Shown: positions 24,337-32,750 of the stretch, piece by piece
Numbering within the stretch: position 1 is the first letter of the stretch
How the letters are laid out: every line of letters starts with the position of its first letter
NCBI GenBank assembly: GCA_902810705.1
Contig: CADDYU010000032.1
Span: 1 to 34,135, forward strand
Direction: 5' to 3'
Length of the DNA stretch: 34,135 nt
From: Methylococcaceae bacterium
GTDB lineage: Bacteria; Pseudomonadota; Gammaproteobacteria; Methylococcales; Methylococcaceae
The notes under the pieces: generated by a model
Told to the model about the DNA's origin: nothing
Database searches by the model: none
What the model saw: only the letters and a program-made list of their open reading frames with translations
Translations under genes and position numbers: made by a program

Positions 24337-25794
24337 ATGAGGTTCAAAAATCTGTTCTCCTTGAAACATCTGCTTGCCATCGGGCTTCTTCTGTTTATGG
24401 CGCTATTGTTCCTCGCCGTCACGTACGTGGCTTCCGCGGTGGAGGAAACGGCCGGGCTGAGTGAAAAGGCGATTTACCAGGTGGTTGAACAAACCAAGAT
24501 CACCCGCCTGGTTCTCCAAAAGGTAGCCGATATTGAGCGGAAGGCGAAATTGTTCGTCTTGTTGGCCGATCCTAGCCTGCGCCAGCCCTACGAGCGGGAG
24601 GCTTATGAGAATGCGCGGGCTCAGCTCAAGCAGGCGCTTGACGAATTGCTGAAAGCCGAGAGTGACAATAAAATCGTGCTTTTGGCCAATGAGCTCTCGG
24701 AAAAGGAGAAGTTGATTTACGAACAGATTGTCGGCTCCGGAACCCACGACGACATACATCTGCCCGTGGACGACGCGTTCCAAGGATTGCACGAGACCGC
24801 GACAGCGCTGTGGGAAGAGGTCTCAAGCCGGATCGACCGAAAGGTCGAGGATCTACGCGAGCACGTCAAATCGGTGGAGCGGCGCCTGCTGTTCAGGGGA
24901 GCGGCGCTGGTGTTGGTTTTGCTGGTTTTCGTGGTGGGCCTTTGGGCCATGCTTAGGGGCTCGATTCGTCAGCTGGACGAATCCATCCGAAGGTTGGGTG
25001 CCGGAGACTTCGCGAAGCCCATCCGGGTGGCGGGGCCGAGCGACCTTCAATACCTGGGCGATCGGCTCGAATGGCTGCGCTCCCGTTTGCTGACTCTGGA
25101 AGAATCGAAACAGCGCTTTGTACGCAATTTTTCCGAAGAATTTCGAATGCCGCTCGAAGGCGTCACAGACAGCACGGCGGCGCTTGTCGCCGCGGCCGGC
25201 GAGCAGGATCCGAGACAGCGCGACATCGTGGCGCAGTTGGGTGAAAATGTCGAAAAGCTGAAAAGCCTTTTTCAGGAATTGCTCAATTACACCGAAGTCA
25301 ATGAAACCCCATCGGAACGCTCCAAGGAAACCGTAAACATGAAGGCATTGGTGGAATCCATCGTCGAGGCTTACCGGGATCGCCTTAGGGCTAAATCGCT
25401 TATCCTCAAGGAGTTAGTCCAGCCCGTGGAGTTTCACGGCGCCGCCGACCAGTTGCGCACCATCGTCGACCAGCTGGTTTCCAACGCGGTCAAGTTCTCG
25501 CCGGAGGGGGGCGAAATCCGGATTATTCTGCGTCTCCTCGGAGAGGTCATGGAATTGGAAGTCGAGGATGAGGGCCCCGGTATAGACCCGGAGGAAGGCC
25601 AGCGGCTGTTCGAGCCTTTTTTTAGAGGCAAGGCGGCGCGCGCGGCGGAGACGGAGGGGTCCGGTTTGGGGCTCGCGATCGTGAGCGAATGCGTAGCCAA
25701 CCATCAGGGCAAAATCGAAATCATCGAGCCCCGGGAAGACGAACGAGGGGCTCGCGTCCGGATCGAATTACCGCTGGCCAGGGCTCTCCAATGA
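24337..25794 (+). CDS. GlrK/QseE-like sensor kinase lacking the phospho-accepting histidine
   Basis: A 485-residue inner-membrane protein. TM1 (about 11-33), periplasmic helical domain (about 34-182), TM2 (about 186-206), HAMP (about 207-255). The H-box reads FVRNFSEEFRMPLEG: where related kinases have SHELKTPL, this protein has E267 (codon GAA at 25135-25137). The ATP-binding domain looks intact: NAVKFSPEGG, VEDEGPGID, LFEPFFRG, GSGLGLAIVSECVANHQG. So ATP binding is expected but autophosphorylation on His is not. The stop overlaps the start of a QseG-like lipoprotein gene (ATGA), the usual GlrK partner. No GlrR regulator follows. It may act as a scaffold, a phosphatase or a sensor without kinase activity. 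Confidence 0.9.
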   Translation: MRFKNLFSLKHLLAIGLLLFMALLFLAVTYVASAVEETAGLSEKAIYQVVEQTKITRLVLQKVADIERKAKLFVLLADPSLRQPYEREAYENARAQLKQALDELLKAESDNKIVLLANELSEKEKLIYEQIVGSGTHDDIHLPVDDAFQGLHETATALWEEVSSRIDRKVEDLREHVKSVERRLLFRGAALVLVLLVFVVGLWAMLRGSIRQLDESIRRLGAGDFAKPIRVAGPSDLQYLGDRLEWLRSRLLTLEESKQRFVRNFSEEFRMPLEGVTDSTAALVAAAGEQDPRQRDIVAQLGENVEKLKSLFQELLNYTEVNETPSERSKETVNMKALVESIVEAYRDRLRAKSLILKELVQPVEFHGAADQLRTIVDQLVSNAVKFSPEGGEIRIILRLLGEVMELEVEDEGPGIDPEEGQRLFEPFFRGKAARAAETEGSGLGLAIVSECVANHQGKIEIIEPREDERGARVRIELPLARALQ

Positions 25795-26342
25795 GAACGA
25801 TTTCGCGTGGGGCTGTGGCAGCCGCTTTCGCTTTGCTCTCGGGTTGCGCTGAATTCCAGTACAACGGTTTGGGCAGACCATCCTTCTCTCGGCCGCGGGA
25901 TTATTACGCACGGTCGGATTTGGACGAACTGTTGAGATTCGGGTCCGAGCTGGCTCGGAAAACGCGATCGGCTCGGGCCGAGGAATGCCGTGCCCTACTC
26001 GATCGCCAGCACGATATGCCCAACGTCGGCGTTCAACTGCATCTTTTGGCCGGGCGGCTACTGTCCGATGCCTGCGGGGATGCCCGCAAGATTTCGGATT
26101 CGGCGAGCGCGCTTCCTCCCGCCAGCCTTCCCGATCCGCGCGTGCGATGGTGGGTCGCGGCTCAGGTGGAGGCGTTAAAGCGGCTCAGCGAATCGAAAAA
26201 ACTGGCGGTTGTTGAGCGAAAACCAAAGATGGCCAACAGCGTGCCAGCCTCTCAAAAGGACGAAGCTAGGGTGCTGCGGGAGAAGCTGGAAGCGATCCGA
26301 TCCATCGAGAGGAGGCTCGATGAGGTGAATGGCGGGAAGTAG
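25791..26342 (+). CDS. qseG: QseG-like outer-membrane lipoprotein
   Basis: A 183-residue lipoprotein. The frame is open further upstream, but the ATG at 25791 overlaps the kinase stop as ATGA and begins a clear lipoprotein signal, MRTISRGAVAAAFALLSGC. The lipobox is LSGC, with C19 lipidated. The rest is helical and charged, ending in a coiled-coil-prone tail (about 155-183: EARVLREKLEAIRSIERRL). Layout, size and position directly after a GlrK-type kinase match the QseG/YfhG family, which modulates the kinase from the envelope. The symbol is given on context as much as on sequence, since this family is poorly conserved. Confidence 0.7.
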   Translation: MRTISRGAVAAAFALLSGCAEFQYNGLGRPSFSRPRDYYARSDLDELLRFGSELARKTRSARAEECRALLDRQHDMPNVGVQLHLLAGRLLSDACGDARKISDSASALPPASLPDPRVRWWVAAQVEALKRLSESKKLAVVERKPKMANSVPASQKDEARVLREKLEAIRSIERRLDEVNGGK

Positions 26343-26438
26343 ATCTAAGAGACGCGGCTCTGCGATGAGACGCGTCTCTGCGATCCGCCTTCCAGCGATC
26401 GATAGGAGCAGCATTGCATAGCTGAACTGGACGCGGAA

Positions 26439-27017
26439 GTGAAGAATTTGAGGATAGTGGTGATCGGGACCGCTTCTCTCGGAGTCGCTTGTTCCGGAAT
26501 CGCGCGAGCCGGAAACGCCGAAATCGCGGCCGAACCGCTGGAAATCGAAGACGTCGAGGAACCCACCGAACTGGCGCCGGGCTTCACTGACGAGGAGCTT
26601 CGGCGGCTGAGCGAACTCCGCGCCTGGCTAGCGCAGCGGAGACGGGAGCAGGACAGCGGGGCCGATGCCGGGCGATTTGCCCCGGATGTGGCCGATGCTG
26701 CGGATCGGCGGCTACTCACGCCTTTGGGGCAGCGTTATGCCAAGAGTTTTCGGAGCCCTGGGAGCGGGTCGAGCCGCAAAGCCCCGACCTTAATCGGACG
26801 CGGGCCCGACGGCCGCATTCACCATCGCTACGTCTTCAGCGGCTCGGAAGAGGACAAGGCCGGGCCGGCGAGTCCCTATTCGAACGACTCTTCGTTGCAG
26901 CCAGCCGATCGCTGGCGGCTGCCGGGTCACAGCAAGGTGCGAATCTGGCCACCGCAGCCGGCCGATCCGAACACCATGCCACACCTGGATTATGATCCGC
27001 CCGATCAGCGGCGCTGA
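26439..27017 (+). CDS. Unrecognised small secreted protein
   Basis: A 192-residue ORF beginning with GTG. I do not recognise it. The N-terminus (KNLRIVVIGTASLGVACSGIARA) is a good signal peptide with cleavage after ARA. The mature part is acidic at first (EPLEIEDVEEPTEL), then has a charged helix (FTDEELRRLSELRAWLAQRRRE). It then becomes Ser/Gly/Pro/Arg-rich, with likely disordered regions, GRGPDGRIHHRYVF and PPQPADPNTMPHLDYDPPD. It lies 96 bases after the QseG-like gene and may share its transcript. The ribosome binding site is weak, which lowers confidence in the exact start. Compositional reading supports a real envelope protein, but function is unknown. Confidence 0.55.
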   Translation: MKNLRIVVIGTASLGVACSGIARAGNAEIAAEPLEIEDVEEPTELAPGFTDEELRRLSELRAWLAQRRREQDSGADAGRFAPDVADAADRRLLTPLGQRYAKSFRSPGSGSSRKAPTLIGRGPDGRIHHRYVFSGSEEDKAGPASPYSNDSSLQPADRWRLPGHSKVRIWPPQPADPNTMPHLDYDPPDQRR

Positions 27018-27083
27018 GGCGCCGGAACGATCAAGTTTCGTCTCTGTCACAATGGACAAGGAAGTCGCAACCGGAGAACAGCC

Positions 27084-27554
27084 ATGCGGACGATACGTGA
27101 GGAAGCCATGGATGCGTTGATTTCGGGAACTATCGCCGGAGTAACGACCGCGCTTGCGGCGGCGGCCTTGGGCGAGAGGGAGAGGTCCAGCCCGGCGGCG
27201 CCTCTGAACGCCACCAGTCATATCGTTTTCGGCGACGAAGCCGCCCGCCAGAAGCGCCCCAGCCTTAAATACACGCTGACCGGGTTTTTGCTAAACCACG
27301 CCGCGGCGGTTATGTGGGCGGCGGTATATGAGGCGCTATTCGGCAGAACCACCGATACCCGCCACCTCGGAAGGTCCTTGGCTGGCGGCGCGGCGGTCGC
27401 GGGACTGGCATATCTGACCGATTATTATCTGGTGCCGGAGCGCCTGACGCCGGGTTTCGAGAAACCTCTGTCCAAGGGAGCGCTGGGTACGATCTTCGGT
27501 GTACTGGGCTTGAGTCTGCCGCTGCGGGGGGTGGTCCGATCCCTGATGAAGTAG
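27084..27554 (+). CDS. Unrecognised small membrane protein
   Basis: A 156-residue protein that I cannot name. It has about four hydrophobic, small-residue-rich segments: ALISGTIAGVTTALAAAALG, the NHAAAVMWAAVYEALFG region, AGGAAVAGLAYLTDYYLV, and GTIFGVLGLSLPL. Gly/Ala patterns suggest tight helix packing. Between the first two segments is a hydrophilic stretch including SHIVFGDEAARQ. GGAG seven bases before the ATG is a good ribosome binding site. It converges with the potABCD operon. It is probably an inner-membrane protein, and similar short ones occur widely in proteobacteria as hypotheticals; no function can be given. Confidence 0.65.
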   Translation: MRTIREEAMDALISGTIAGVTTALAAAALGERERSSPAAPLNATSHIVFGDEAARQKRPSLKYTLTGFLLNHAAAVMWAAVYEALFGRTTDTRHLGRSLAGGAAVAGLAYLTDYYLVPERLTPGFEKPLSKGALGTIFGVLGLSLPLRGVVRSLMK

Positions 27555-27596
27555 CGGGCCGACTATTTCTATAGGGCTTAGGGCCGGTCCTTGGCT

Positions 27597-27624
27597 GATT
27601 CGACACGAATCCGGATCGGCTTTT
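27597..27624. terminator. Possible bidirectional terminator between convergent genes
   Basis: GATTCG (27597-27602) and CGAATC (27606-27611) form a perfect six-base stem with a three-base loop in the 116-base gap between 27554 and potD. A T4 run follows at 27621-27624, nine bases after the stem, too far for an ideal plus-strand terminator. Confidence 0.3.
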
Positions 27625-27670
27625 AGCTCGATGGTTATTCGAGGCCGCCATTTCGGCCAACCTCATCGCT

Positions 27671-28711
27671 TTACTCCCCTGCCTTCAATCTCTCCCAATA
27701 CTCCGCATACAGGGTGATGGCGGCGCCGACGTCTATGGTGTACTCGCCATTTCTGAGCCATTCGTCGGGGGGATAGATCACGGGATCGTTCCGCAGCTTC
27801 GGGTCTATCAGCTTCACCGCCTCGGCGTTGGGGGAGGCATAGGCGAGCTTCTCGGCGATCAGCTTGCCGATCTCCGGGCGGAGCAGAAAGTCGATCAGCT
27901 TGTGGGCGTTCGCCAAGTGTTCCGCTCCCTTGGGAATGACTAGATTGTCCATCCACAACAGGCAGCCTTCTTCCGGATAAACGTAGCGAAGATTCGGGTC
28001 TTCCTGGTGGGCGCGGTAGGCATTGCCGTTCCAGATCATGCCGGCATCCACCTCGCCGGTGACATAAAGCATTTGCGGCGAATCGGAATTGAAGAGGCGG
28101 ACGTTGGGCATCAATTGCCGGAGCTTTTCGTAGGCCTCACGAAGGTGGCGGGGATCGGTGCTGTTGCCGGAGTAACCCAACGTTCTGAGACCCACGAAGA
28201 ACACTTCCCGCATGTCATTGGGCAGCAAGAGGCCGCGCCTGAACTCCGGCCGCCAGAGATCCGCCCAGGCTTGCACCTTGGCGGGATCGATCCGGTGCAC
28301 GTTGACCGCGATCCCGGTGGTGCCCCAGAGATATGGAATGCTGTAGACGTTGCCCGGATCGAAGGGTTGATCGAGCCGCCGCGGATCGAGATTCTTGAAG
28401 CCGGGCAGCTTGGCCTTATCCAGAGGGTGCAAAAGGCCCTCCTTGCGCATCTTGTCCACGTAATAGGTCGAGGGCATCGCGAGATCGTAGCCTTTGCCCT
28501 GCAGCAACTTGATCTTGGCATACATCGCCTCGTTGCTGTCATAGGTGGAGTAACGCACTCGAATGCCGGTCTCCGCCGTGAACCGCTCGAGCAGCTCCTC
28601 AGGCAGATAATCGGACCAGTTAAAAAAGCGGACTTCCGGCGGCTCGGCGTAGACAAAGGTAGTGAGGACGTAGAGGAAAAGGACGAAGATCCCAAGGTGC
28701 CCCTTTCTCAT
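27671..28711 (-). CDS. potD: Polyamine ABC transporter periplasmic binding protein
   Basis: A 346-residue periplasmic solute-binding protein of the PotD/PotF family. Signal peptide in residues 1-22 (MRKGHLGIFVLFLYVLTTFVYA). The mature part opens with VRFFNWSDYLPEELLERF, the family signature, followed by YDLAMPSTYYVDKM, YSIPYLWGTTGIAVN and a late MIWNGNAY. The frame extends to 29227, but the start is placed at 28711, where ATGA overlaps the potC stop. It binds spermidine/putrescine and delivers it to PotBC. Length agrees with E. coli PotD (348). Gene order A-B-C-D, with the binding protein last, fits potABCD and not potFGHI. Confidence 0.93.
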   Translation of the reverse strand: MRKGHLGIFVLFLYVLTTFVYAEPPEVRFFNWSDYLPEELLERFTAETGIRVRYSTYDSNEAMYAKIKLLQGKGYDLAMPSTYYVDKMRKEGLLHPLDKAKLPGFKNLDPRRLDQPFDPGNVYSIPYLWGTTGIAVNVHRIDPAKVQAWADLWRPEFRRGLLLPNDMREVFFVGLRTLGYSGNSTDPRHLREAYEKLRQLMPNVRLFNSDSPQMLYVTGEVDAGMIWNGNAYRAHQEDPNLRYVYPEEGCLLWMDNLVIPKGAEHLANAHKLIDFLLRPEIGKLIAEKLAYASPNAEAVKLIDPKLRNDPVIYPPDEWLRNGEYTIDVGAAITLYAEYWERLKAGE

Positions 28712-29475
28712 GGCTGTTCCTTCCTCAACAATCGCTGCGACACCGACACGAGCCCCAGCGACACTATGAACAACAAGGTTGCTAATGCGTTGACTTCCGG
28801 TTTCACCCCCAGTCGCACCATGGAATAAATCCGCAGCGGCAAGACTTCGAAGGTAGGGCCGGTGACGAAGAAACTCACCACCACGTCGTCTAGGGATAAG
28901 GTGAAGCTCAACAGCCAACCCGCGGCAATGGCGGGCAGGGCCAGAGGCAAGACGACGTGCCATACCGCCCGCCCCTCCCCGGCGCCCAGGTCCTGGGCAG
29001 CCTCGATCAGTCGCCGGTCGAAATCGTTGAGCCGAGACAGCACGGTCACCGTGACGAAAGGCAGACAGAAGCTGACATGAGCTAGCAGCAGCGACCAAAA
29101 TCCAAGCCGGACCCGCAATGCCATGAACAGCACCAGGAGGGATACACCCATGACGATGTCCGGTGACATGAGGGTGACGAACAGCAAGCCTTGCAGGAAA
29201 GTCTGGCCGGGAAAGCGGTAATGCCATAGCCCAATGGCGCCCAAGGTCCCGACCAGCGTGCTCAGCGTCGCCGCTACGAAGGCGACGGCCAGCGAGTTCA
29301 GCGTCGCCTCCAGCAAGGCGCTATCGTTTGCCAGATCCCGGTACCACTCGAAAGTCGGACCTTCCCAGCGGGCACCGTATTTCGAGGCATTGAAGGAATA
29401 AGCCGCCAACATCGCCATGGGCAGGTACAGGAAACTGTAGACCAGCCAGAGATAGAAGGTTTTAAGGCTACGCAT
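28708..29475 (-). CDS. potC: Polyamine ABC transporter permease
   Basis: A 255-residue inner-membrane permease with six hydrophobic segments. The cytoplasmic EAA loop (EAAQDLGAGEGRAVWHVVLPLALPAI) contacts the ATPase. FTLSLDDVVVSFFVTGPTFEVLPLRIYSMVR is a typical PotC/PotI stretch. Its start overlaps the potB end by eight bases, and its stop overlaps the potD start as ATGA. Transport of spermidine/putrescine inward is expected; the exact preferred polyamine is not readable. Confidence 0.93.
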   Translation of the reverse strand: MRSLKTFYLWLVYSFLYLPMAMLAAYSFNASKYGARWEGPTFEWYRDLANDSALLEATLNSLAVAFVAATLSTLVGTLGAIGLWHYRFPGQTFLQGLLFVTLMSPDIVMGVSLLVLFMALRVRLGFWSLLLAHVSFCLPFVTVTVLSRLNDFDRRLIEAAQDLGAGEGRAVWHVVLPLALPAIAAGWLLSFTLSLDDVVVSFFVTGPTFEVLPLRIYSMVRLGVKPEVNALATLLFIVSLGLVSVSQRLLRKEQP

Positions 29476-30328
29476 CGAGGCGCTCGCCGGGGTTCAGCCA
29501 GCGTCGGCTGAGGACGTAGAGCTCCAGCAGCAGAAACAAAAGCGCGATGATGATAAGGCTGGCAGCGGCGCCGAAAGGCCAATCTCGGGCATCGAGGAAC
29601 TGGTCTTTCAGGAAGTTGCCGATCAAAAGATCGCGGGCGCCGCCCAAGACATCGGTGACGTAGAACATTCCCAAGGCCGGCAGAAACACCAGTAGGCTCC
29701 CGGCGGCGATGCCGGGGGCGGTGAGCGGGACGATGACATGCCAAAAGGTGTCGAGGCGGTCCGCACCCAGATCCGAAGCGGCTTCGATAAGCTTTTGATC
29801 CAATTTTTCGAAGCTGGAATAGATCGGCAAAATCATGAAGGGCAGCAGCACGTAGACTAGGCCGAGAGTGACGGCGGTGTCGGTATAGAGTAGCCGCACT
29901 GGCTCGTGAATCAGACCCAAGGCTAAGAGGACGTCGTTCATCGCTCCCTTGGCGGCCAGAAGGCTCCGGATCGCATAGATGCGCACCAGGGAGTTAGTCC
30001 AGAACGGAACGACGACCAGCGTTAGCAGCACGGGCCGCCAAGCCGGTCGGACCCGGGACAGCAGATAAGCGAAGGGGTAGGCGGCGGCAAGCGAAAGCAG
30101 CGTCGCCACCCCCGCCATCCACAGGGAGTGGCCGAATACCTTGAGGTAAATGGGGTCCAGCAGGCGGGCATAATTGTCGAAGGTTGGAGCGAGCGCAATC
30201 AGCCCCGTTTCATCCCGACGGAGAAAGCTGACGACCGCCACCAATAGTGTCGGCAGCAGTGTAAACAGTCCCAGCCACAAGGGCAGAAGGCCAATACTGC
30301 CGAGTTTGAAGAGCTTAAGGTTCCGCAT
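29468..30328 (-). CDS. potB: Polyamine ABC transporter permease
   Basis: A 286-residue inner-membrane permease, partner of PotC. The typical N-terminal membrane segment (LLPLWLGLFTLLPTLLVAVVSFL) and an EAA loop (EAASDLGADRLDTFWHVIVPLTAPGI) are present. YVTDVLGGARDLLIGNFLKDQF matches PotB/PotH. The first 14 bases overlap the end of potA, so translation is coupled. Length and layout agree with PotB (about 275-285 residues). Confidence 0.93.
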   Translation of the reverse strand: MRNLKLFKLGSIGLLPLWLGLFTLLPTLLVAVVSFLRRDETGLIALAPTFDNYARLLDPIYLKVFGHSLWMAGVATLLSLAAAYPFAYLLSRVRPAWRPVLLTLVVVPFWTNSLVRIYAIRSLLAAKGAMNDVLLALGLIHEPVRLLYTDTAVTLGLVYVLLPFMILPIYSSFEKLDQKLIEAASDLGADRLDTFWHVIVPLTAPGIAAGSLLVFLPALGMFYVTDVLGGARDLLIGNFLKDQFLDARDWPFGAAASLIIIALLFLLLELYVLSRRWLNPGERLDA

Positions 30329-31424
30329 CGGCCGGCAGCACCGTCTCCCAGTTCGGTACCCAACTTACCGCGACTCGCTGACCCAAGGCATAGTCGAACG
30401 AGGGATCGTCCTCGTCGAAGAATTCGCTTGCCAGTAGGATTCGGCCGCTATCCAGCTGAATCACGGTGTCCAAAGTCATGCCCTTGTAGGTTTTTTCCAG
30501 GATCTTCCCGGCCAGGCGCCCGGCCGGCGCGCGGCTGCTGGGCAGCACCTCCACCCGCAAATCCTCCGGCCTTAGCAGCACGTGCAACCTGTCGCCAACG
30601 TCGAAGGATCGATCGGTCCTAAGGACACATTCCAGATTGTCCAGTTGCACGGTAATGGCGCCCGATTCTGGCTGCCCGATGACAATGCCGTCGAGGATAT
30701 TGCTTTCCCCGACGAAGCCTGCGACGAAGAGATTGGCCGGGTTCTCGTAGATTTCCCGGGGCGAGCCGATCTGCTGAATGACCCCGGAACGCATTACCGC
30801 TACCCGGTCGGACATGGACAAGGCCTCCTCTTGGTCATGAGTGACGAAGATGAAGGTCAGGCCGAGCTTCCGCTGCAGAGCTTTCAGCTCGATCTGCATC
30901 TCCTTGCGCAGCCGGTAGTCCAGCGCACTCAGGGGTTCGTCCAGCAGCAGCACTCGCGGCCGGTTGACTAGGGCGCGCGCCAAGGCCACCCGCTGCTGCT
31001 GACCGCCGGAAAGCTGGTGGGGTTTCCGGGCCGCACACTCCACAAGCCGCACCAGCTCCAGGGTCTCGTGCACCCGTTTGTCGATCTCGGCGCGGGCAAT
31101 CTTCTTCATTCTGAGGCCGAAACCCACGTTGTCGGCGACCGTCATATGCGGAAACAACGCATAGCTTTGGAAGACGGTGTTCACGCTGCGCCGGTTGGGT
31201 GGCGTGGCGTTGACACATTCGCCGTCCAGCCGTACCTCCCCGGCGTCCGGCGCCTCGAACCCGGCCAGGAGCCTGAGCGCTGTGGTCTTGCCGCAGCCCG
31301 AGGGCCCCAAGAGGGTCAGGAATTCACCCTCCGCGACGCTTAAATCCAAGCCGGGCAGGATGGTCTTGCCACCGTAGCGTTTGACGACGGAGCGGAACTG
31401 GACGACTGGAAAGGCTGGATTCAA
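30315..31424 (-). CDS. potA: Polyamine ABC transporter ATP-binding protein
   Basis: A 369-residue ABC ATPase that powers PotBC. Walker A GPSGCGKTT (40-48, K46), Q-loop near FQSYALF (85-91), signature LSGGQQQRV (138-146), Walker B VLLLDEP with E163, and H196 in VTHDQEE. A C-terminal TOBE_2 domain (about 285-360) is typical of PotA. The start is TTG at 31424 with no clear Shine-Dalgarno sequence. An in-frame stop lies four codons upstream and no ATG or GTG is available near the domain start. It is the first gene of potABCD, so the operon's promoter lies in 31425-31763. Confidence 0.94.
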   Translation of the reverse strand: MNPAFPVVQFRSVVKRYGGKTILPGLDLSVAEGEFLTLLGPSGCGKTTALRLLAGFEAPDAGEVRLDGECVNATPPNRRSVNTVFQSYALFPHMTVADNVGFGLRMKKIARAEIDKRVHETLELVRLVECAARKPHQLSGGQQQRVALARALVNRPRVLLLDEPLSALDYRLRKEMQIELKALQRKLGLTFIFVTHDQEEALSMSDRVAVMRSGVIQQIGSPREIYENPANLFVAGFVGESNILDGIVIGQPESGAITVQLDNLECVLRTDRSFDVGDRLHVLLRPEDLRVEVLPSSRAPAGRLAGKILEKTYKGMTLDTVIQLDSGRILLASEFFDEDDPSFDYALGQRVAVSWVPNWETVLPADAEP

Positions 31425-31763
31425 GGCAGCAAGTTACCGAAATAGATTCAAATACCCACGCTGAACTCGCTTTTTAAGAGTAGGCGTGATGCCCACTAAA
31501 CCGGCCAAGTAGTAATTTGATCGACATTAACGTGTTTCCATGGAGGTGCAATCATTAGGGAAGCGAGCATTTGTCGCTTACTTCCCTCGAAGTCAAAAAC
31601 CAGCAAGATTTAAGTGCCATTGATGGTGACGATGAGACTGATCATACGCTATTGGACGTATGGCTTTATGGTGCGCGGCGTCGACATGCTGGAGCCCACG
31701 CCCCTTATCATTCGCGCTAAACTCCCTCCGCCCCAAGAGGCTTTTATTTAAGGAGAAATTCCT
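31425..31763. promoter_or_regulatory. Divergent promoter region, potABCD and hflK
   Basis: A 339-base gap between divergently transcribed potABCD and hflK. Both promoters must be here, or in the first case overlap it. I could not place a convincing -35/-10 pair. AAGGAG (about 31750-31755), eight bases before the GTG at 31764, is a strong ribosome binding site. No ORF, RNA gene or repeat was recognised. Confidence 0.45.
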
Positions 31764-32750
31764 GTGAGCGCTCCGAATCCCTGGACTCAACATCTTCCGC
31801 CCCGGCCTTCCATGCCTTCTATTCCGCTGGGCGCTATTATCCTGGGCATCCTGATTGCCGTCGCCTTGTGGACTGCCTATTACACGGTGCCCGCCGAGTC
31901 GGAAGGCGTGGTGCTGCGCTTCGGGAAATATGTCCACAAGGTACCTCCTGGCCTACATTTCAAGCTGCCGTTTGGGATCGACGAGGTAATTAAAGTACCA
32001 ACCCAACGCCAGCTCAAGCTGGAATTCGGCTTCGCCAGTCCAGGTTTCACCAACCCGGATCAAACCGGCAAGGAGCCTCTCAAGGAGCGATCCATGGTCA
32101 CGGGCGACCTCAACTCGGCGCTGGTCGAGTGGGTGGTGCAGTACCGGATCACTGAGCCGGAGACTTATCTCTTCGACGTGCGGGAACCGGCTCTGACCTT
32201 GCGGGATTTGTCGGAGTCGATCATGCGGGAAGTCATCGGCGACCGGACCGTGGACGAAATCATCACCATCGGCCGCCAGGAGATTGAGGAAACCACTCTT
32301 GCCCGGCTTCGAGAGCTTTCGAGGCGCTATCACCTGGGCGTCTCGGTGAATCAGGTGCAGTTGAAGAACGTCGATCCGCCCAAGCCGGTGCAGCCTTCGT
32401 TCAACGAGGTGAACCGCGCGCAACAGGACCGGGAGAACGCCATCAATCTCGCCAATGGCGAATATAACAAGGCCGTGCCCCGCGCCCGCGGCGAGGCCGA
32501 CCAGAAGATTCGGGAAGCCGAGGGCTACCGGTTCAAGCGCATCAACGAGGCTCAGGGCGATGCGGCGGCGTTCGGCGCCGTCCTCGAACAGTACGTCAAG
32601 GCGCCGGAGGTCACCCGTACCCGCATCTATCTGGAAACTTTGGGTGACGTGCTGCCACAGGCCAAGCAGGGCATCGTTGTCGACGAGTCCGTCCAACAGA
32701 TTTTGCCCATGCTACCCCTGCCGACGCCGTCGCCGGAGGCACGCAAATGA
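31764..32750 (+). CDS. hflK: HflK-like SPFH-domain membrane protein
   Basis: A 328-residue prohibitin-like protein. A short hydrophilic N-terminus (1-22), one membrane anchor (about 23-41), then an SPFH domain (YTVPAESEGVVLRFGKY onward, about 42-235). It ends in an Ala/Glu/Arg-rich coiled coil (RARGEADQKIREAEGYRFKRINEAQGDA). HflK and HflC form a periplasmic cage around the FtsH protease. The start is GTG with a strong AAGGAG. It is shorter than E. coli HflK (419) because the Gly/Asp-rich cytoplasmic N-terminus is missing, and no hfq or hflX precedes it. This may be a second, divergent HflKC pair. Stop and next start overlap as ATGA. Confidence 0.85.
   Translation: MSAPNPWTQHLPPRPSMPSIPLGAIILGILIAVALWTAYYTVPAESEGVVLRFGKYVHKVPPGLHFKLPFGIDEVIKVPTQRQLKLEFGFASPGFTNPDQTGKEPLKERSMVTGDLNSALVEWVVQYRITEPETYLFDVREPALTLRDLSESIMREVIGDRTVDEIITIGRQEIEETTLARLRELSRRYHLGVSVNQVQLKNVDPPKPVQPSFNEVNRAQQDRENAINLANGEYNKAVPRARGEADQKIREAEGYRFKRINEAQGDAAAFGAVLEQYVKAPEVTRTRIYLETLGDVLPQAKQGIVVDESVQQILPMLPLPTPSPEARK

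Noticed and set aside
28712..29227. Upstream extension of the potD frame
   Set aside because: It overlaps potC; the ATGA overlap and signal peptide fix the start at 28711.
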